A stretch of DNA of 64,000 nucleotides from Acidovorax sp. T1 (lineage in GTDB: Bacteria; Pseudomonadota; Gammaproteobacteria; Burkholderiales; Burkholderiaceae_C). Below, piece after piece: positions 9,044 through 17,167 of this stretch. The notes under the pieces were generated by a model. It ran no database searches, had not been told where the DNA came from, and saw only the letters and a program-made list of their open reading frames with translations. The first letter of the stretch is position 1. Every line of letters begins with the position of its first letter. The DNA lies in assembly GCF_002176815.1 (NCBI RefSeq), contig NZ_CP021648.1, positions 2,054,001 through 2,118,000 on the forward strand, in the 5' to 3' direction. The translations under genes and the position numbers were made by a program.

Positions 9044-9624
9044 CATGGGCAGGATGAAAGAAGGCGTGCAGCCAACAACGCCTCAGCCCGCTCCAACGCC
9101 TGTACGGTGTCAATGTCCGTCACCACACCCTCGTCCTGCACCGGCACAGCCAGTCCCCGCCCCTGCCCCGCCCACTGGCGCACCACGGGCGCGGCCCCCT
9201 TTTCACCCTGCAGCGCCAATAAGTCAGGCAAGCAATCCCGCCCAAACGCCACCGGGTGCCCCCGCTCGCCCGCAAACTCCGGCCACGCCACCACGGCCCG
9301 CTGATCCAGCAGCACCTGCGCCATGGCCTGCAGCGTGGCGGGCTGCACCAGCGGCAAATCGCCCGGCAACACCATCCAGCCCGCCGCATCCGCTGATCGG
9401 GCCGTGTGGCGCACAGCGGCGGCAATCGAATCACCCATACCCGGGTGCTCAGCATCCTCCACATGCCACGGCAAGCCGCTGGCGCGCACGGCATCCAGCG
9501 TGTGCTGCAGCACAGGTTTGCCCGCCAGCAAGGCTTGCAGCTTGTGCACCGTACCGCCGGATGCTTTAAAGCGTTCGCCCCGGCCAGAGGCGAGGATGAG
9601 GACGGTGGGTGGTGTCAGTGGCAT
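9043..9624 (-). CDS. MobA-like NTP transferase (molybdenum cofactor cytidylyltransferase type)
   Basis: A 193-residue nucleotidyltransferase of the MobA/MocA superfamily. The N-terminal LASGRGERFKASGG is the nucleotide-binding signature. LPGDLPLVQP carries the metal-binding Asp, and GERGHPVAFGRD matches the later substrate loop. Related enzymes attach CMP to molybdopterin for xanthine-oxidase-type enzymes. The IorA/IorB genes, which need that cofactor, lie about 3 kb away, with the integron relic in between. This makes MocA-like activity plausible but not proven. Confidence 0.82.
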   Translation of the reverse strand: MPLTPPTVLILASGRGERFKASGGTVHKLQALLAGKPVLQHTLDAVRASGLPWHVEDAEHPGMGDSIAAAVRHTARSADAAGWMVLPGDLPLVQPATLQAMAQVLLDQRAVVAWPEFAGERGHPVAFGRDCLPDLLALQGEKGAAPVVRQWAGQGRGLAVPVQDEGVVTDIDTVQALERAEALLAARLLSSCP

Positions 9625-9662
9625 GGGTGTGGGAAAGGCTTGGTGCTGAAGCCAGCCGCATC

Positions 9663-9842
9663 ATGGCATCCCTACGCAGCAACGGCTGGGCCGTGACCGG
9701 TAAACTGCGCCGAGATCAGCCGGACATCTTTGCGCCTGGAGAGCTGCTGCACCACTTGCAGGACGCGATTTTGGAGGCGGTGAAAGAGGCGATGACGCGG
9801 GTGATGTTGGGGAAAGAGGTGCAATCTGCGCGGTTGAGATGA
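9663..9842 (+). CDS. Short uncharacterised open frame beside the intI remnant
   Basis: A 59-codon frame from an ATG at 9663, ending just where the intI remnant begins on the other strand. It has a plausible mixed amphipathic composition but no motif I recognise. It may be the debris of a gene cut when the integron region was rearranged, or chance. Nothing here decides its function. Confidence 0.25.
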   Translation: MASLRSNGWAVTGKLRRDQPDIFAPGELLHHLQDAILEAVKEAMTRVMLGKEVQSARLR

Positions 9843-10106
9843 AGTGATTACAGAGCAGCAAACGCGCCACCTCGTCTTTGGTTAACGCGCTGGCAATGCG
9901 GCGTTTTTGGGGGGGCGGTTGATGCCGTTCAGCCAGGGCAACTCAATAGCAAGCACTTTCCGGTAAAGAGCATGGCTCCTCCACGGCCCGACCAACGAAT
10001 GAAGAAGCGGACCAGTAGACATATACCTGCTCGGTGCTGAGGCTATAGTGCAGCGCAGCTGGTCCAGAACTCGGGTGGACTGCAGCACAGGGGTGCTGAG
10101 TTTCAC
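9843..10106 (-). pseudogene. intI: Remnant of an integron integrase (IntI), frameshifted and truncated
   Basis: Read from a GTG at 10106, the frames in turn give RVLDQLR, then LHYSLSTEQVYVYW, then RFFIRWSGRG, then LYRKVLAIELPWLNG, then RPPQKRRIASALTKDEVARL. Put in order these match the N-terminal half of integron tyrosine recombinases (the SAM-like core-binding domain and the link to the catalytic domain). About 45 codons are missing between the third and fourth pieces, at least three frameshifts are needed, and the catalytic domain with its Arg/His/Tyr residues is gone. One shift lies in a run of seven G at 9911-9917. The gene is therefore dead. It faces away from the cassette on the plus strand, as in a standard integron. 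Confidence 0.75.
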
Positions 10107-10206
10107 AGGTTTTTATAACTGGACATATATCCAGCATATTGAATAGCAAGCCACTTTCAGGAGGGACACATGACCAACTTATTTTGCTCTGGACATTGCG
10201 TTAGCG
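10107..10206 (+). other. Presumed attI region of the relic integron
   Basis: This is the ~95 bp between the intI start and the first cassette. It ends in GCGTTAGCG (GTTAGCG at 10200-10206), a five-of-seven match to the GTTRRRY recombination core. The same heptamer occurs at the end of the attC-like site near 23215. The position fits attI; the exact crossover point is inference. Confidence 0.45.
10119..10134. promoter_or_regulatory. LexA-type SOS box upstream of the intI remnant
   Basis: CTGGACATATATCCAG is a 16-bp perfect palindrome of the CTG-N10-CAG type, 13 bp upstream of the intI start. Integron integrase genes are known to be LexA-controlled in many bacteria. A possible outward promoter (TTCACA near 10102, TATATC near 10126) would overlap it; that part is weak. 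Confidence 0.6.
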
Positions 10207-10223
10207 GGATCGGAGATTACTGA
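10170..10223 (+). CDS. 17-codon mini-ORF with strong SD in the attI region
   Basis: ATG at 10170 is preceded by AGGAGG at 10159-10164, the best Shine-Dalgarno in the neighbourhood. The 17-residue product has no recognisable motif. It crosses the presumed attI/cassette junction and stops 30 bp before the cassette start. Short attI-borne ORFs in class 1 integrons are known to help translation of the first cassette, so it may act as a translational enhancer. It could also be a truncated leftover. Confidence 0.4.
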   Translation: MTNLFCSGHCVSGIGDY

Positions 10224-10253
10224 ACTTCCATTGCTAAAGAAAGGAGCACTATC

Positions 10254-10996
10254 TTGACCAAAGACCAAAGACCAAAGACCAAAGACCAAAGATTAATGTA
10301 CTGATTGCATCAGTACTTCTGAATATCCTGTTGGCGGGACTTCAATTCACCCACTACCCCACATCTTTCTATAACAAGTACGTTCTGAAGTCGGACCCAG
10401 AGATCAAGTACTCACTTGAACGCTTCACCTTTCACTATTTGCCAGAGACCAATAAACCTAGAATTGCGTTTCTTGGCGATTCTATTGTGGAAGCAGCCAA
10501 TCTCCCGGAATTGCTAGGGCGGAATGATATTGTCAACCGCGGGATTTCTGGTGATAATTCTATTTGGATGCAGAACAGAACGAAGTATCTCCTTTCTAAG
10601 AAGCCAAAGTATTTGCTAATTGAAGGGGGAATCAATGACATAAATCGCAAAACTCCGGTGAAAACAATTCTTGAGAGTAAAGTCGCAATTGTTGATTTCT
10701 GTAAGAAGAATGACATCATACCAATCCTAGTAGAAGTCATTCCTGTGACCAGAGAACCAAAGGCTAAGTTACCGGCAAGTTCCTCAGAAATCAACAACGA
10801 AGTGAAGCTTTTAAATCAGCTAATTGGTGAATATTCACTCAAAGAATCAATTCCACTGGTTCATATGACAAATGGTCTGTCTGATGGTGAATACCTAAAG
10901 ACCGAACTGTCTACAGATGGGGTTCATCTGAACACAGAAGGTTACGCATTCTTTCGAGAGAATATTTTGAAAGTACTAGCGAAACTTGGCGCCTAA
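10254..10996 (+). CDS. SGNH/GDSL-family hydrolase in a gene cassette, start currently out of frame
   Basis: The body is an SGNH esterase or acyl-hydrolase of about 230 residues. It has FLGDS with the Ser nucleophile, NRGISGDN with the Gly, EGGINDIN with the Asn, and DGVHL with the catalytic Asp/His. Upstream in the same frame lies a hydrophobic span (INVLIASVLLNILLAGL), so the protein should be membrane-anchored with the enzyme outside. No ATG, GTG or TTG precedes that span in frame. AAAGGAG at 10240-10246 points to the TTG at 10254, which is one frame off: with five GACCAAA units it ends after 16 codons, while six (or three) units would join it to the membrane span. Its low G+C, its place next to attI and the nearby attC mark it as a transferred cassette. 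The substrate is unknown. Confidence 0.72.
10256..10290 (+). repeat. Five tandem copies of GACCAAA
   Basis: Five perfect 7-bp units directly after the presumed TTG start of the SGNH hydrolase gene. Because 7 is not a multiple of 3, gain or loss of a unit changes the reading frame downstream. Confidence 0.97.
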
Positions 10997-11025
10997 TTGT
11001 GATGATTTTAGAAAAAGGACCAAGC

Positions 11026-12193
11026 TAATGTAGTGTTTGATTCTTAATGAAACTTAATTGAGCAACCACGCTCCAATGCTCTACTACGGTTTGCATTGGA
11101 GTGAAAAATTGCGAGTTGCCCCGACGATTGTGTTGACGGATGAAGAGGAAAGCGAGCTGAGCCGGCTGGCGCGCTCCAAGCGCACCAGCGTCAGATTGGC
11201 CCAGCGCGCCCAGATCGTGCTGCTGGCCGCGCAGGGGCTGCAAAACAAGGATATTGCCGAGCAGCTTGGCATTGGGCGCGTGCAGGTGGCGCGCTGGCGT
11301 GAACGCTACCTGCAATTGGGGCTGCAAGGTATCGAGCGCGACTTGCCGCGCGGCGCACCGCCGGTGAAGGTGGATGTGGCCAAGCTTGTGAAGCTAACCA
11401 CACAGACCAAGCCCGAGGCGGCCACGCACTGGAGCACGCGCACGATGGCCGCTGAGTTGGGCGTCAGCGCCAGCACCGTGATGCGCCATTGGCAGGCCCA
11501 CGGTCTCAAGCCTCACATCGTGCGCGGCTTCAAGGTCTCGCGCGATCCGCAGTTCGTGCAAAAGCTCGAAGACATCGTGGGGCTTTACATGTCGCCGCCC
11601 GAGCATGCGCTGGTGCTGTGCTGCGACGAAAAGAGCCAGGTGCAGGCGCTGGACCGAACGCAGCCCGGGCTGCCGCTCAAGAAGGGGCGCGCGGCCACCA
11701 TGACGCACGACTACAAGCGCAACGGCACAACCACCTTGTTCGCTGCGCTCAACGTGCTCAACGGTCAGGTCATCGGCCAGTGCCAGCAGCGCCACACCCA
11801 CATCGAGTGGCTGAAGTTCCTGCGTCAAATCAATCGGGAGACGCCCAAGGACAAGACGCTGCATCTGATCGCCGACAACTACGCCACGCACAAGCATCCA
11901 GCTGTGCAGGAGTGGCTGGCCAAGCACCCCAGATTCAACATGCACTTCACGCCAACCTCGGCATCGTGGCTGAACATGGTCGAGCGCTTCTTTCGCGACA
12001 TCTCCGAGAACCGGCTACGCCGCGGGGTGTTCACCAGCGTGCCCGAACTCGTCTCGGCCATCGATGAGTACATCGCGCATCACAACACCAACCCCAAGCC
12101 GTTCATCTGGACCAAGAACGCTCGCGACATCCTGCAAAAGGTCATCCGCGCCAATAGCCGATTAAGTTCCAAACAGAATGCAACACTACACTA
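11026..12193 (+). mobile_element. IS630-family insertion sequence
   Basis: About 1.17 kb with imperfect terminal inverted repeats. The left end TAATGTAGTGTTTGATTCT and the complement of the right end TAGTGTAGTGTTGCATTCT agree closely, and both arms also share AACTTAAT further in. Both ends fall on TA, the target that IS630 elements duplicate. It carries one transposase and sits inside the outer arm of the attC-like site. Confidence 0.88.
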
Positions 12194-12194
12194 A
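11109..12194 (+). CDS. IS630-family transposase
   Basis: A DDE transposase of about 361 residues with an N-terminal helix-turn-helix (residues ~25-60, with NKDIAEQLGIGRVQVARW). The catalytic Asp is in CCDEKSQ, the second Asp in IADNYATHK, and the Glu in SWLNMVERFF. I favour the TTG at 11109 because GGAG lies just upstream and the product would begin RVAPTIVLTDEE, as related transposases do. The frame stays open to 11058 with an ATG at 11076. The frame is intact, so the element may be active. Confidence 0.9.
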   Translation: MRVAPTIVLTDEEESELSRLARSKRTSVRLAQRAQIVLLAAQGLQNKDIAEQLGIGRVQVARWRERYLQLGLQGIERDLPRGAPPVKVDVAKLVKLTTQTKPEAATHWSTRTMAAELGVSASTVMRHWQAHGLKPHIVRGFKVSRDPQFVQKLEDIVGLYMSPPEHALVLCCDEKSQVQALDRTQPGLPLKKGRAATMTHDYKRNGTTTLFAALNVLNGQVIGQCQQRHTHIEWLKFLRQINRETPKDKTLHLIADNYATHKHPAVQEWLAKHPRFNMHFTPTSASWLNMVERFFRDISENRLRRGVFTSVPELVSAIDEYIAHHNTNPKPFIWTKNARDILQKVIRANSRLSSKQNATLH

Positions 12195-12284
12195 CATCTA
12201 GATCAACCTGACTTATTTGGCTGTCACGCCCCTTGCAAAGCAAGGGTCGCGCCAGCCAAAACGCAGGTTATCTAGGCGTTGAAC
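12191..12284 (+). other. attC-like recombination site (interrupted at its left core by the IS630 element)
   Basis: A long imperfect inverted repeat with CTAGAT, AACCTG, TTTGGCTG and CCCTTGC in the left arm, matched by the complements GCAAGGG, CAGCCAAA, CAGGTT and ATCTAG in the right arm, around an AAA loop. One extra C (12204) is unpaired in the left arm, like the extrahelical bases of attC. The right core GTTGAAC at 12278-12284 fits GTTRRRY. Joining the sequences across the IS gives AGCTAAC as the left core, 28 bp after the hydrolase stop. Together with the intI remnant this supports a cassette boundary. Confidence 0.62.
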
Positions 12285-12475
12285 GACTGCTTTCCCCTTT
12301 GAGCATCGACCGCTCCCGGTCGACAGGGAACGCTCGGAACGGACTTATCGACCGACAGCACCCACTACATTGCAGTCACCTCACCACAGTATTCCCAAGG
12401 ATCGAAATGGGTCAAAAGCTGCTCGCCTGAGCAATGCCCGGCACGCCAAACTCATGCCACTGAATCCGCCGCCAT
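12285..12475. other. Gap without a recognised gene
   Basis: About 190 bp between the attC-like site and the iorB terminator. It contains small palindromes around CGACCGCTCCCGGTCG but no convincing open frame. It may be the rest of a deleted cassette. Confidence 0.4.
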
Positions 12476-12509
12476 AAAAAAAGCGCCGGGCTTTTTCAAA
12501 CCCGGCGCT
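12476..12509 (-). terminator. Rho-independent terminator of the iorAB operon
   Basis: On the minus strand AGCGCCGGG pairs with CCCGGCGCT across a short loop and is followed by a T run. It lies 18 bp after the iorB stop. Confidence 0.85.
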
Positions 12510-12527
12510 CTCATTCCATCCAGTCCC

Positions 12528-14813
12528 TCAAGCCAACTTAAACGGCAACTCCCGTGGCGTCTTGCCCGTGATCTGGGCAATGGCATTCGCAAACGCCGGT
12601 GCCAGCGGCGGCACGCCGGGCTCGCCCATGCCCTTGGGCGGGTCGGCACTGGGCACGATGTGCACAGTCACCTGGGGCATGTCGGTGATGCGCGGAACGG
12701 GATAGTCGCCAAAGTTGCTTTGCTCCACCACGCCGTCCTTCAACGTGATGGCGGCGCCCGGCAGGCACATGCCCAGGCCCATCAGCGCCCCGCCCTGCAC
12801 CTGGGCCTCGACGCTTTTCGGGTTGACCGCCAGGTTGCAGTGCACGCCGGCTGTCACGCTGTGCAGCTTGGGCGTGCCGTCTTTGACGGACGCCTCGACC
12901 ACATAGGCCACCACCGACTCGAACGACTCGTGCACCGCCACGCCCCAGGCGCGGCCTGCGGCCAGCTTCTTCTTGCCGTAGCCCGACTGGGCCACGGCCA
13001 GTTGCAGGGCGGCCTTGTGGCGCGGGTGCTTGTCGCCTATCAGGGCCAGGCGGTAGGCCACCGGGTCTTGTTTCGTGGTGCGGGCCACTTCGTCGATCAA
13101 GGTCTCCATGGCGTAGGCCGTGTGGGTGGAGCCCACGCTGCGCCACCACAGCACGGGCACATTCACATCAGGGTGGTGCACCGACAGCTTCATGGGCACG
13201 TCGTAGGGCTCCTTCATGCCCTCGGTGGTCGTGGCGTCGATGCCGTTCTTGACCATGAAGGCCTCGAACGGCGAGCCCTTGGTGATGGACTGGCCGACGA
13301 TGGTGTGGTCCCACGCCAGGATTTTGCCCTGTGCGTCAAAGCCGATCTCGGCACGGTGCACATGCATGGGGCGGTAGTAGCCGCCCTTGATATCGTCCTC
13401 GCGGCTCCACAGCGTGCGCACCGGGGCGTTGATGCCCGCCGTGCGCGCCGCCTTGGCCACGCCGCAGGCCTCCACCACATAGTCGCTGGTGGGAATGGCG
13501 CGGCGGCCAAAGCCACCACCGGCCATCTGGACGTGTACCTTCACGTTCTGCGGCTGCAAGCCCAGCGTCTTGGCGGCGGCCATGGCGTCCAAGCCCGGCA
13601 TCTGGGTGCCCACCCACAGCTCGGCCTGGTCACCATCGAGTTTGACGGTGCAGTTCAGCGGCTCCATGGGCGCGTGCGCCAGATAAGGGAACACGAACTC
13701 GGCGCTGATCTTGTGGGCAGCGCCCGCCAGCGGCGCCATGTCGGCCTGCATGGCCACGTTGCCGGGCTTGGCGGCCAGCTCGCGGAACTGCGCCAGCAGC
13801 GCGGTGGAGTCGGGCTTGGAGACCGCGCTGGTGTCCCATTCCACCTTGAGCGCATCACGCCCCTGCTTGGCAGGCCAGTAGCCGTCGGCCACGATGGCGA
13901 CGCCCTCGCCGCCCCGGTCGGTGGGCACGCGCAGCACGGCTTTCACGCCCTTGATGGCTTTGGCGGCACTGTCATCCAGCGACTTCAGCTTGGCGCCGAA
14001 CACCGGCGGGTGCGCCACTACAGCCGTCAGCATGCCGGGCAGGCGCACGTCAATGCCAAAGGCCTGCTGGCCGCTTGACTTGGCCTTGGCATCGAGCCGG
14101 CCCGTGGGCTTGCCGATCAGCCGGAACTGCTTGGGGTCCTTGAGCGTGACCTTTTCGGGAACGGGCTGCTTCATGGCGGCTTCGGCCAGCGCGCCGTAGC
14201 CCAGCTTTTTGCCACCGGGGCCGACGACGAAGCCCTTGCTGGTGCGCAGCGCCGAGGCATCCACGCCCCACTGCGCGGCAGCCGCCGCCACCAGCATGGC
14301 GCGGGTGCGGGCGCCCAGCTCGCGGTATTGGGTGTAGGAGTTTTTGATGGAGTTGGAGCCACCGGTGAGGTGCATGCCAAACGCAGGATCGACATAGGCC
14401 GGCGTGGCATCGCCGTGCACGCTGCGCACCTTGCTCCAGTCGGCATCCAGCTCTTCGGCCAGGATCATGGGCAGGCCGGTTTGCACGCCCTGGCCAAACT
14501 CCAGCCGGTTGATGGTGACGGTGACCGTGCCATCGGCGTCAACGCGCACAAAGGCCGAGGGCTGCTCAAACGGCTTGAGACCTGCGGGCGCAGTGGTTGC
14601 CGCAGCGCTCTGCGCGCCAGCCACCAGTGGAAACGCGCCCAGCGCAAAGCCCGACGCTGCCGACAGCTTGAGAAAGGTGCGGCGTGCCACGCCGTCTGGC
14701 GCATCGAACGCTCCTGAATCAGTAGCGCCTTGCGCTTTCTCCATAAGCGCTTGAAGGTGTTTTGGCATGAAGCGGTGTGCCTGACCGTGCAGGGCGTTGG
14801 AATCGAAGTGCAT
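12528..14813 (-). CDS. iorB: Molybdopterin-binding subunit of an IorB-type oxidoreductase
   Basis: The large subunit (761 residues) of a xanthine-oxidase-family enzyme of the isoquinoline 1-oxidoreductase/aldehyde dehydrogenase type. It hydroxylates N-heterocycles or aldehydes in the periplasm. A Tat signal ([13 protein letters not shown]) lies near residues 44-56. Further in are the GGGFGRR loop, [17 protein letters not shown], and [11 protein letters not shown] with the probable catalytic Glu near the C-terminus. The ATG at 14813 has GGAG upstream. It follows iorA by 11 bp. Residues ~17-31, ahead of the Tat motif, are encoded by a CR1 repeat copy, an odd leader extension. The substrate is not predictable. 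Confidence 0.87.
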   Translation of the reverse strand: MHFDSNALHGQAHRFMPKHLQALMEKAQGATDSGAFDAPDGVARRTFLKLSAASGFALGAFPLVAGAQSAAATTAPAGLKPFEQPSAFVRVDADGTVTVTINRLEFGQGVQTGLPMILAEELDADWSKVRSVHGDATPAYVDPAFGMHLTGGSNSIKNSYTQYRELGARTRAMLVAAAAAQWGVDASALRTSKGFVVGPGGKKLGYGALAEAAMKQPVPEKVTLKDPKQFRLIGKPTGRLDAKAKSSGQQAFGIDVRLPGMLTAVVAHPPVFGAKLKSLDDSAAKAIKGVKAVLRVPTDRGGEGVAIVADGYWPAKQGRDALKVEWDTSAVSKPDSTALLAQFRELAAKPGNVAMQADMAPLAGAAHKISAEFVFPYLAHAPMEPLNCTVKLDGDQAELWVGTQMPGLDAMAAAKTLGLQPQNVKVHVQMAGGGFGRRAIPTSDYVVEACGVAKAARTAGINAPVRTLWSREDDIKGGYYRPMHVHRAEIGFDAQGKILAWDHTIVGQSITKGSPFEAFMVKNGIDATTTEGMKEPYDVPMKLSVHHPDVNVPVLWWRSVGSTHTAYAMETLIDEVARTTKQDPVAYRLALIGDKHPRHKAALQLAVAQSGYGKKKLAAGRAWGVAVHESFESVVAYVVEASVKDGTPKLHSVTAGVHCNLAVNPKSVEAQVQGGALMGLGMCLPGAAITLKDGVVEQSNFGDYPVPRITDMPQVTVHIVPSADPPKGMGEPGVPPLAPAFANAIAQITGKTPRELPFKLA
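14721..14765 (-). repeat. CR1 dispersed repeat inside the iorB leader
   Basis: On the plus strand it reads TAGCGCCTTGCGCTTTCTCC, then ATAAGCGCTTGAAGG. It is collinear with intergenic CR1 copies but lies in frame within the leader of iorB, before the Tat motif. Confidence 0.65.
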
Positions 14814-14824
14814 GGTTTTCTCCT

Positions 14825-15283
14825 TCAAGCCAGGGTTTTGGCAGCGTCGTGGATGGCGGCGCGGATGCGCACATAGGTGCCGCAGCGGCACACGTTGCCC
14901 GCCATGGCGGCGTCAATGTCGGCGTCGGTGGGCTTCTTTTGGCCTTTGAGCAGCGCGGTGGCGCTCATGATCTGGCCGCTTTGGCAGTAGCCGCACTGCG
15001 CCACATCGTGCTTCACCCAGGCTGCGTGCACGGCCTGGCCCACCTTGTCCTGGGCCACGGCCTCGATGGTGGTGATCTTCTGGCCCGCCGCCGCCGAGAT
15101 GGGCGTGATGCACGAGCGCACCGGCGCGCCGTTCAGGTGCACCGTGCAGGCGCCGCACAAGGCCTGGCCGCAGCCAAACTTGGTGCCAGTCATGCCCAAC
15201 GTGTCGCGCAAGGCCCAGAGGATGGGGGTGGATTCATCGGCGTCCACAGCCGTGTCTTTGCCGTTGATATTGAGGGTGGGCAT
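14825..15283 (-). CDS. iorA: [2Fe-2S] subunit of an IorA-type oxidoreductase
   Basis: A 152-residue small subunit that passes electrons from the molybdenum site. The plant-type ferredoxin cluster is bound by [12 protein letters not shown] and a following Cys at VRSC. The second cluster is bound by QCGYCQSG and NVCRCGTY. The ATG at 15283 has AGGAG upstream; the frame stays open further but without support. It lies 11 bp ahead of iorB, the usual order. No signal peptide is present, so it is probably exported with IorB by the Tat route. Confidence 0.9.
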   Translation of the reverse strand: MPTLNINGKDTAVDADESTPILWALRDTLGMTGTKFGCGQALCGACTVHLNGAPVRSCITPISAAAGQKITTIEAVAQDKVGQAVHAAWVKHDVAQCGYCQSGQIMSATALLKGQKKPTDADIDAAMAGNVCRCGTYVRIRAAIHDAAKTLA

Positions 15284-15448
15284 CGTGGGTTCTCCTGGGG
15301 GAAAGAGGTAATTCATGGGGTGCACGCAGGGGCGCGCATTCAGCCAGCATGGCACATTACGCCTTTTGTGCATCCCTGCGCTCGCAGAAGGTTACTTGGT
15401 GCATCGGCTGGGCCGCCTGCCTGCACATGGGCGTGCACAATCGTGCCC

Positions 15449-16087
15449 ATGACCACTTCCATTGCCGACCTTCGCAAGAGCTACGAGCGCGCCGAACTCA
15501 ACGAAGACGCCTCGCACGCCGCCCCCCTGCAGCAGTTTGACCAGTGGCTGAAAGAAGCCATTGCATCCGAAGTGCCCGAGCCCAACGCCATGACCGTGGC
15601 CACCGTGGGCAGCGACCTGCGCCCGAGCACCCGCGTGGTGCTGATCAAGGGTTATGACGAGAGCGGCATCGTCTGGTTCACCAACTACGACAGCCGCAAG
15701 GGCCGCCAGATTGCCGGCAACCCGTATGTGGCGCTGCAGTTCCACTGGGTGGAGCTCGAACGCGTGGTGCGCATCGAAGGCCTTGTGGAAAAGGTCAGTG
15801 ACGAAGAAAGCGACGACTACTTTGCCAGCCGCCCGCTGGACTCGCGCATCGGCGCCTGGGCCAGCCCGCAAAGCCAGGTGATCGCTGGCCGGGGTGTGCT
15901 GGTGGCCAACGCGGCCAAATATGGCGCGCAATTCATGCTCAAGCCGCCCCGTCCGCCGCATTGGGGTGGCTACCGCCTGAAGCCCGACCAATGGGAGTTC
16001 TGGCAAGGCCGCAAAAGCCGCCTGCACGACCGACTGCGCTACCGCCAGGAAGGCGACGCCTGGGTGCGCGAGCGCCTGGCGCCCTGA
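15449..16087 (+). CDS. pdxH: Pyridoxamine 5'-phosphate oxidase
   Basis: FMN enzyme of 212 residues that oxidises pyridoxamine or pyridoxine phosphate to pyridoxal 5'-phosphate, the last step of vitamin B6 synthesis and salvage. It has the FMN-binding stretch [20 protein letters not shown] and the downstream [11 protein letters not shown]. The C-terminal [11 protein letters not shown] and the DRLRYR end are characteristic. The start is set by [12 protein letters not shown], standard for the family. The gene is alone on its strand between iorA and the convergent AEC gene. Confidence 0.96.
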   Translation: MTTSIADLRKSYERAELNEDASHAAPLQQFDQWLKEAIASEVPEPNAMTVATVGSDLRPSTRVVLIKGYDESGIVWFTNYDSRKGRQIAGNPYVALQFHWVELERVVRIEGLVEKVSDEESDDYFASRPLDSRIGAWASPQSQVIAGRGVLVANAAKYGAQFMLKPPRPPHWGGYRLKPDQWEFWQGRKSRLHDRLRYRQEGDAWVRERLAP

Positions 16088-16093
16088 ACCACA

Positions 16094-17041
16094 TCACAGC
16101 CGGGCCGCCAGCAGCAGCGCCACCGGCACCGTGACCAGCGCCAGCGCGGTGGACACGGCAATGCTGGCGGTGACCTCGTCCTGCGCCACCCCGTAGCGCT
16201 GGGCGAACAGGAACACATTGGCGCCCACCGGCAGCGCCGCCGTGGCCACCATCACGGCCAGCGACAGCCCCGACAGGCCCAACGCCCACCCCAATGCGCC
16301 CAGCAGCAGCGGGTGCACGATGTTCTTGACCAGCGCAATGCGCAGCGCGGCCTTGAAATGCGTGCCCACGGTGCTGAAGGCCAACGTCACCCCCACCAGC
16401 AGCAGCGCCAGCGGCCCCAGTGCCTGGCCCAGCAGTTGCAGCGGCTTGCCAATCACCTCGGGCACCACCAGCCCGGTCTGGGCAAACAGCAGGCCCACAA
16501 TGATGGGCAGCGGCACCGGGTGCACGATGCCACTGCCGATGGCCTGCAACACCGTGCGCAGCATCGAATGCTGCGGGCCTTCGCCCGATCGGGCGCGTTC
16601 GCGCGCCTGCGCCAGCTCGAACACCACCGTGGCGGCCGTCAGCAAAATCAGCGAGTGCACCGAAATCAGCGTGAACAGCGTCACCAGCCCCGCCTGGCCA
16701 AACACCAGCCCCACCAGCGGCACGCCGATCATGATGGTGTTGCTGAAGGTATTGGCCAGCCCCCGCGCTGCCGCCAGACTGCTGAAACCCAGCACCCCCA
16801 GCGTGGCGACAAAGATCAGCCCGGCGGCGGCGAAGTAAACGGCCACGGGGCCAAAGTCGAGGTCTTGCACCCGCACCGTGCTCATGGTGCGAAACAGCAG
16901 CGCGGGCGTGAGCACCATGAACACCAGGTTGGACAAGTCCTTGACCGATGTGGCCCGGATCCAGCCGCGCCGCCCCACAAAAAAGCCCAGCGCAATGAAC
17001 AAAATGACCGGGATCAGGGACGCAAAGACGGGAGAGTTCAC
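16094..17041 (-). CDS. AEC-family transporter (auxin efflux carrier type)
   Basis: A 315-residue integral membrane protein with about ten hydrophobic spans in two halves, as in AEC carriers such as the malonate transporter MdcF. N-terminal LIPVILFIALGFFVGRRG and the following SNLVFMVLTPALLFRTM are family stretches. It is single and convergent with pdxH. The substrate, probably an organic acid, is unknown. Confidence 0.85.
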   Translation of the reverse strand: MNSPVFASLIPVILFIALGFFVGRRGWIRATSVKDLSNLVFMVLTPALLFRTMSTVRVQDLDFGPVAVYFAAAGLIFVATLGVLGFSSLAAARGLANTFSNTIMIGVPLVGLVFGQAGLVTLFTLISVHSLILLTAATVVFELAQARERARSGEGPQHSMLRTVLQAIGSGIVHPVPLPIIVGLLFAQTGLVVPEVIGKPLQLLGQALGPLALLLVGVTLAFSTVGTHFKAALRIALVKNIVHPLLLGALGWALGLSGLSLAVMVATAALPVGANVFLFAQRYGVAQDEVTASIAVSTALALVTVPVALLLAARL

Positions 17042-17108
17042 GGTGTAGCGGGCGCGGTGCGCTGAAAACGACGGGATCAGCCCGGCACCCTGCGTGTGCC
17101 GTAACTAT

Positions 17109-17164
17109 TGTTTTGATAGCTGGTAGCGCTTATCCATCAAGCGCTAGAGGCTATTTTGACTCAA
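17109..17164 (+). repeat. CR1 dispersed repeat, copy 4
   Basis: GATAGCTGGTAGCGCTTATC, then AAGCGCTAGAGGC and TATTTTGAC. One of the best-preserved intergenic copies, between the AEC and chrA genes. Confidence 0.85.
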
Positions 17165-17167
17165 AAT

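Noticed and set aside
10256..10290. Tandem GACCAAA as a possible CRISPR or iteron array
   Set aside because: Units are 7 bp with no spacers and lie at the start of a coding frame; a simple repeat tract fits better.
12285..12475. A further gene cassette behind the attC-like site
   Set aside because: No open frame with a start and ribosome site and no second attC could be found.
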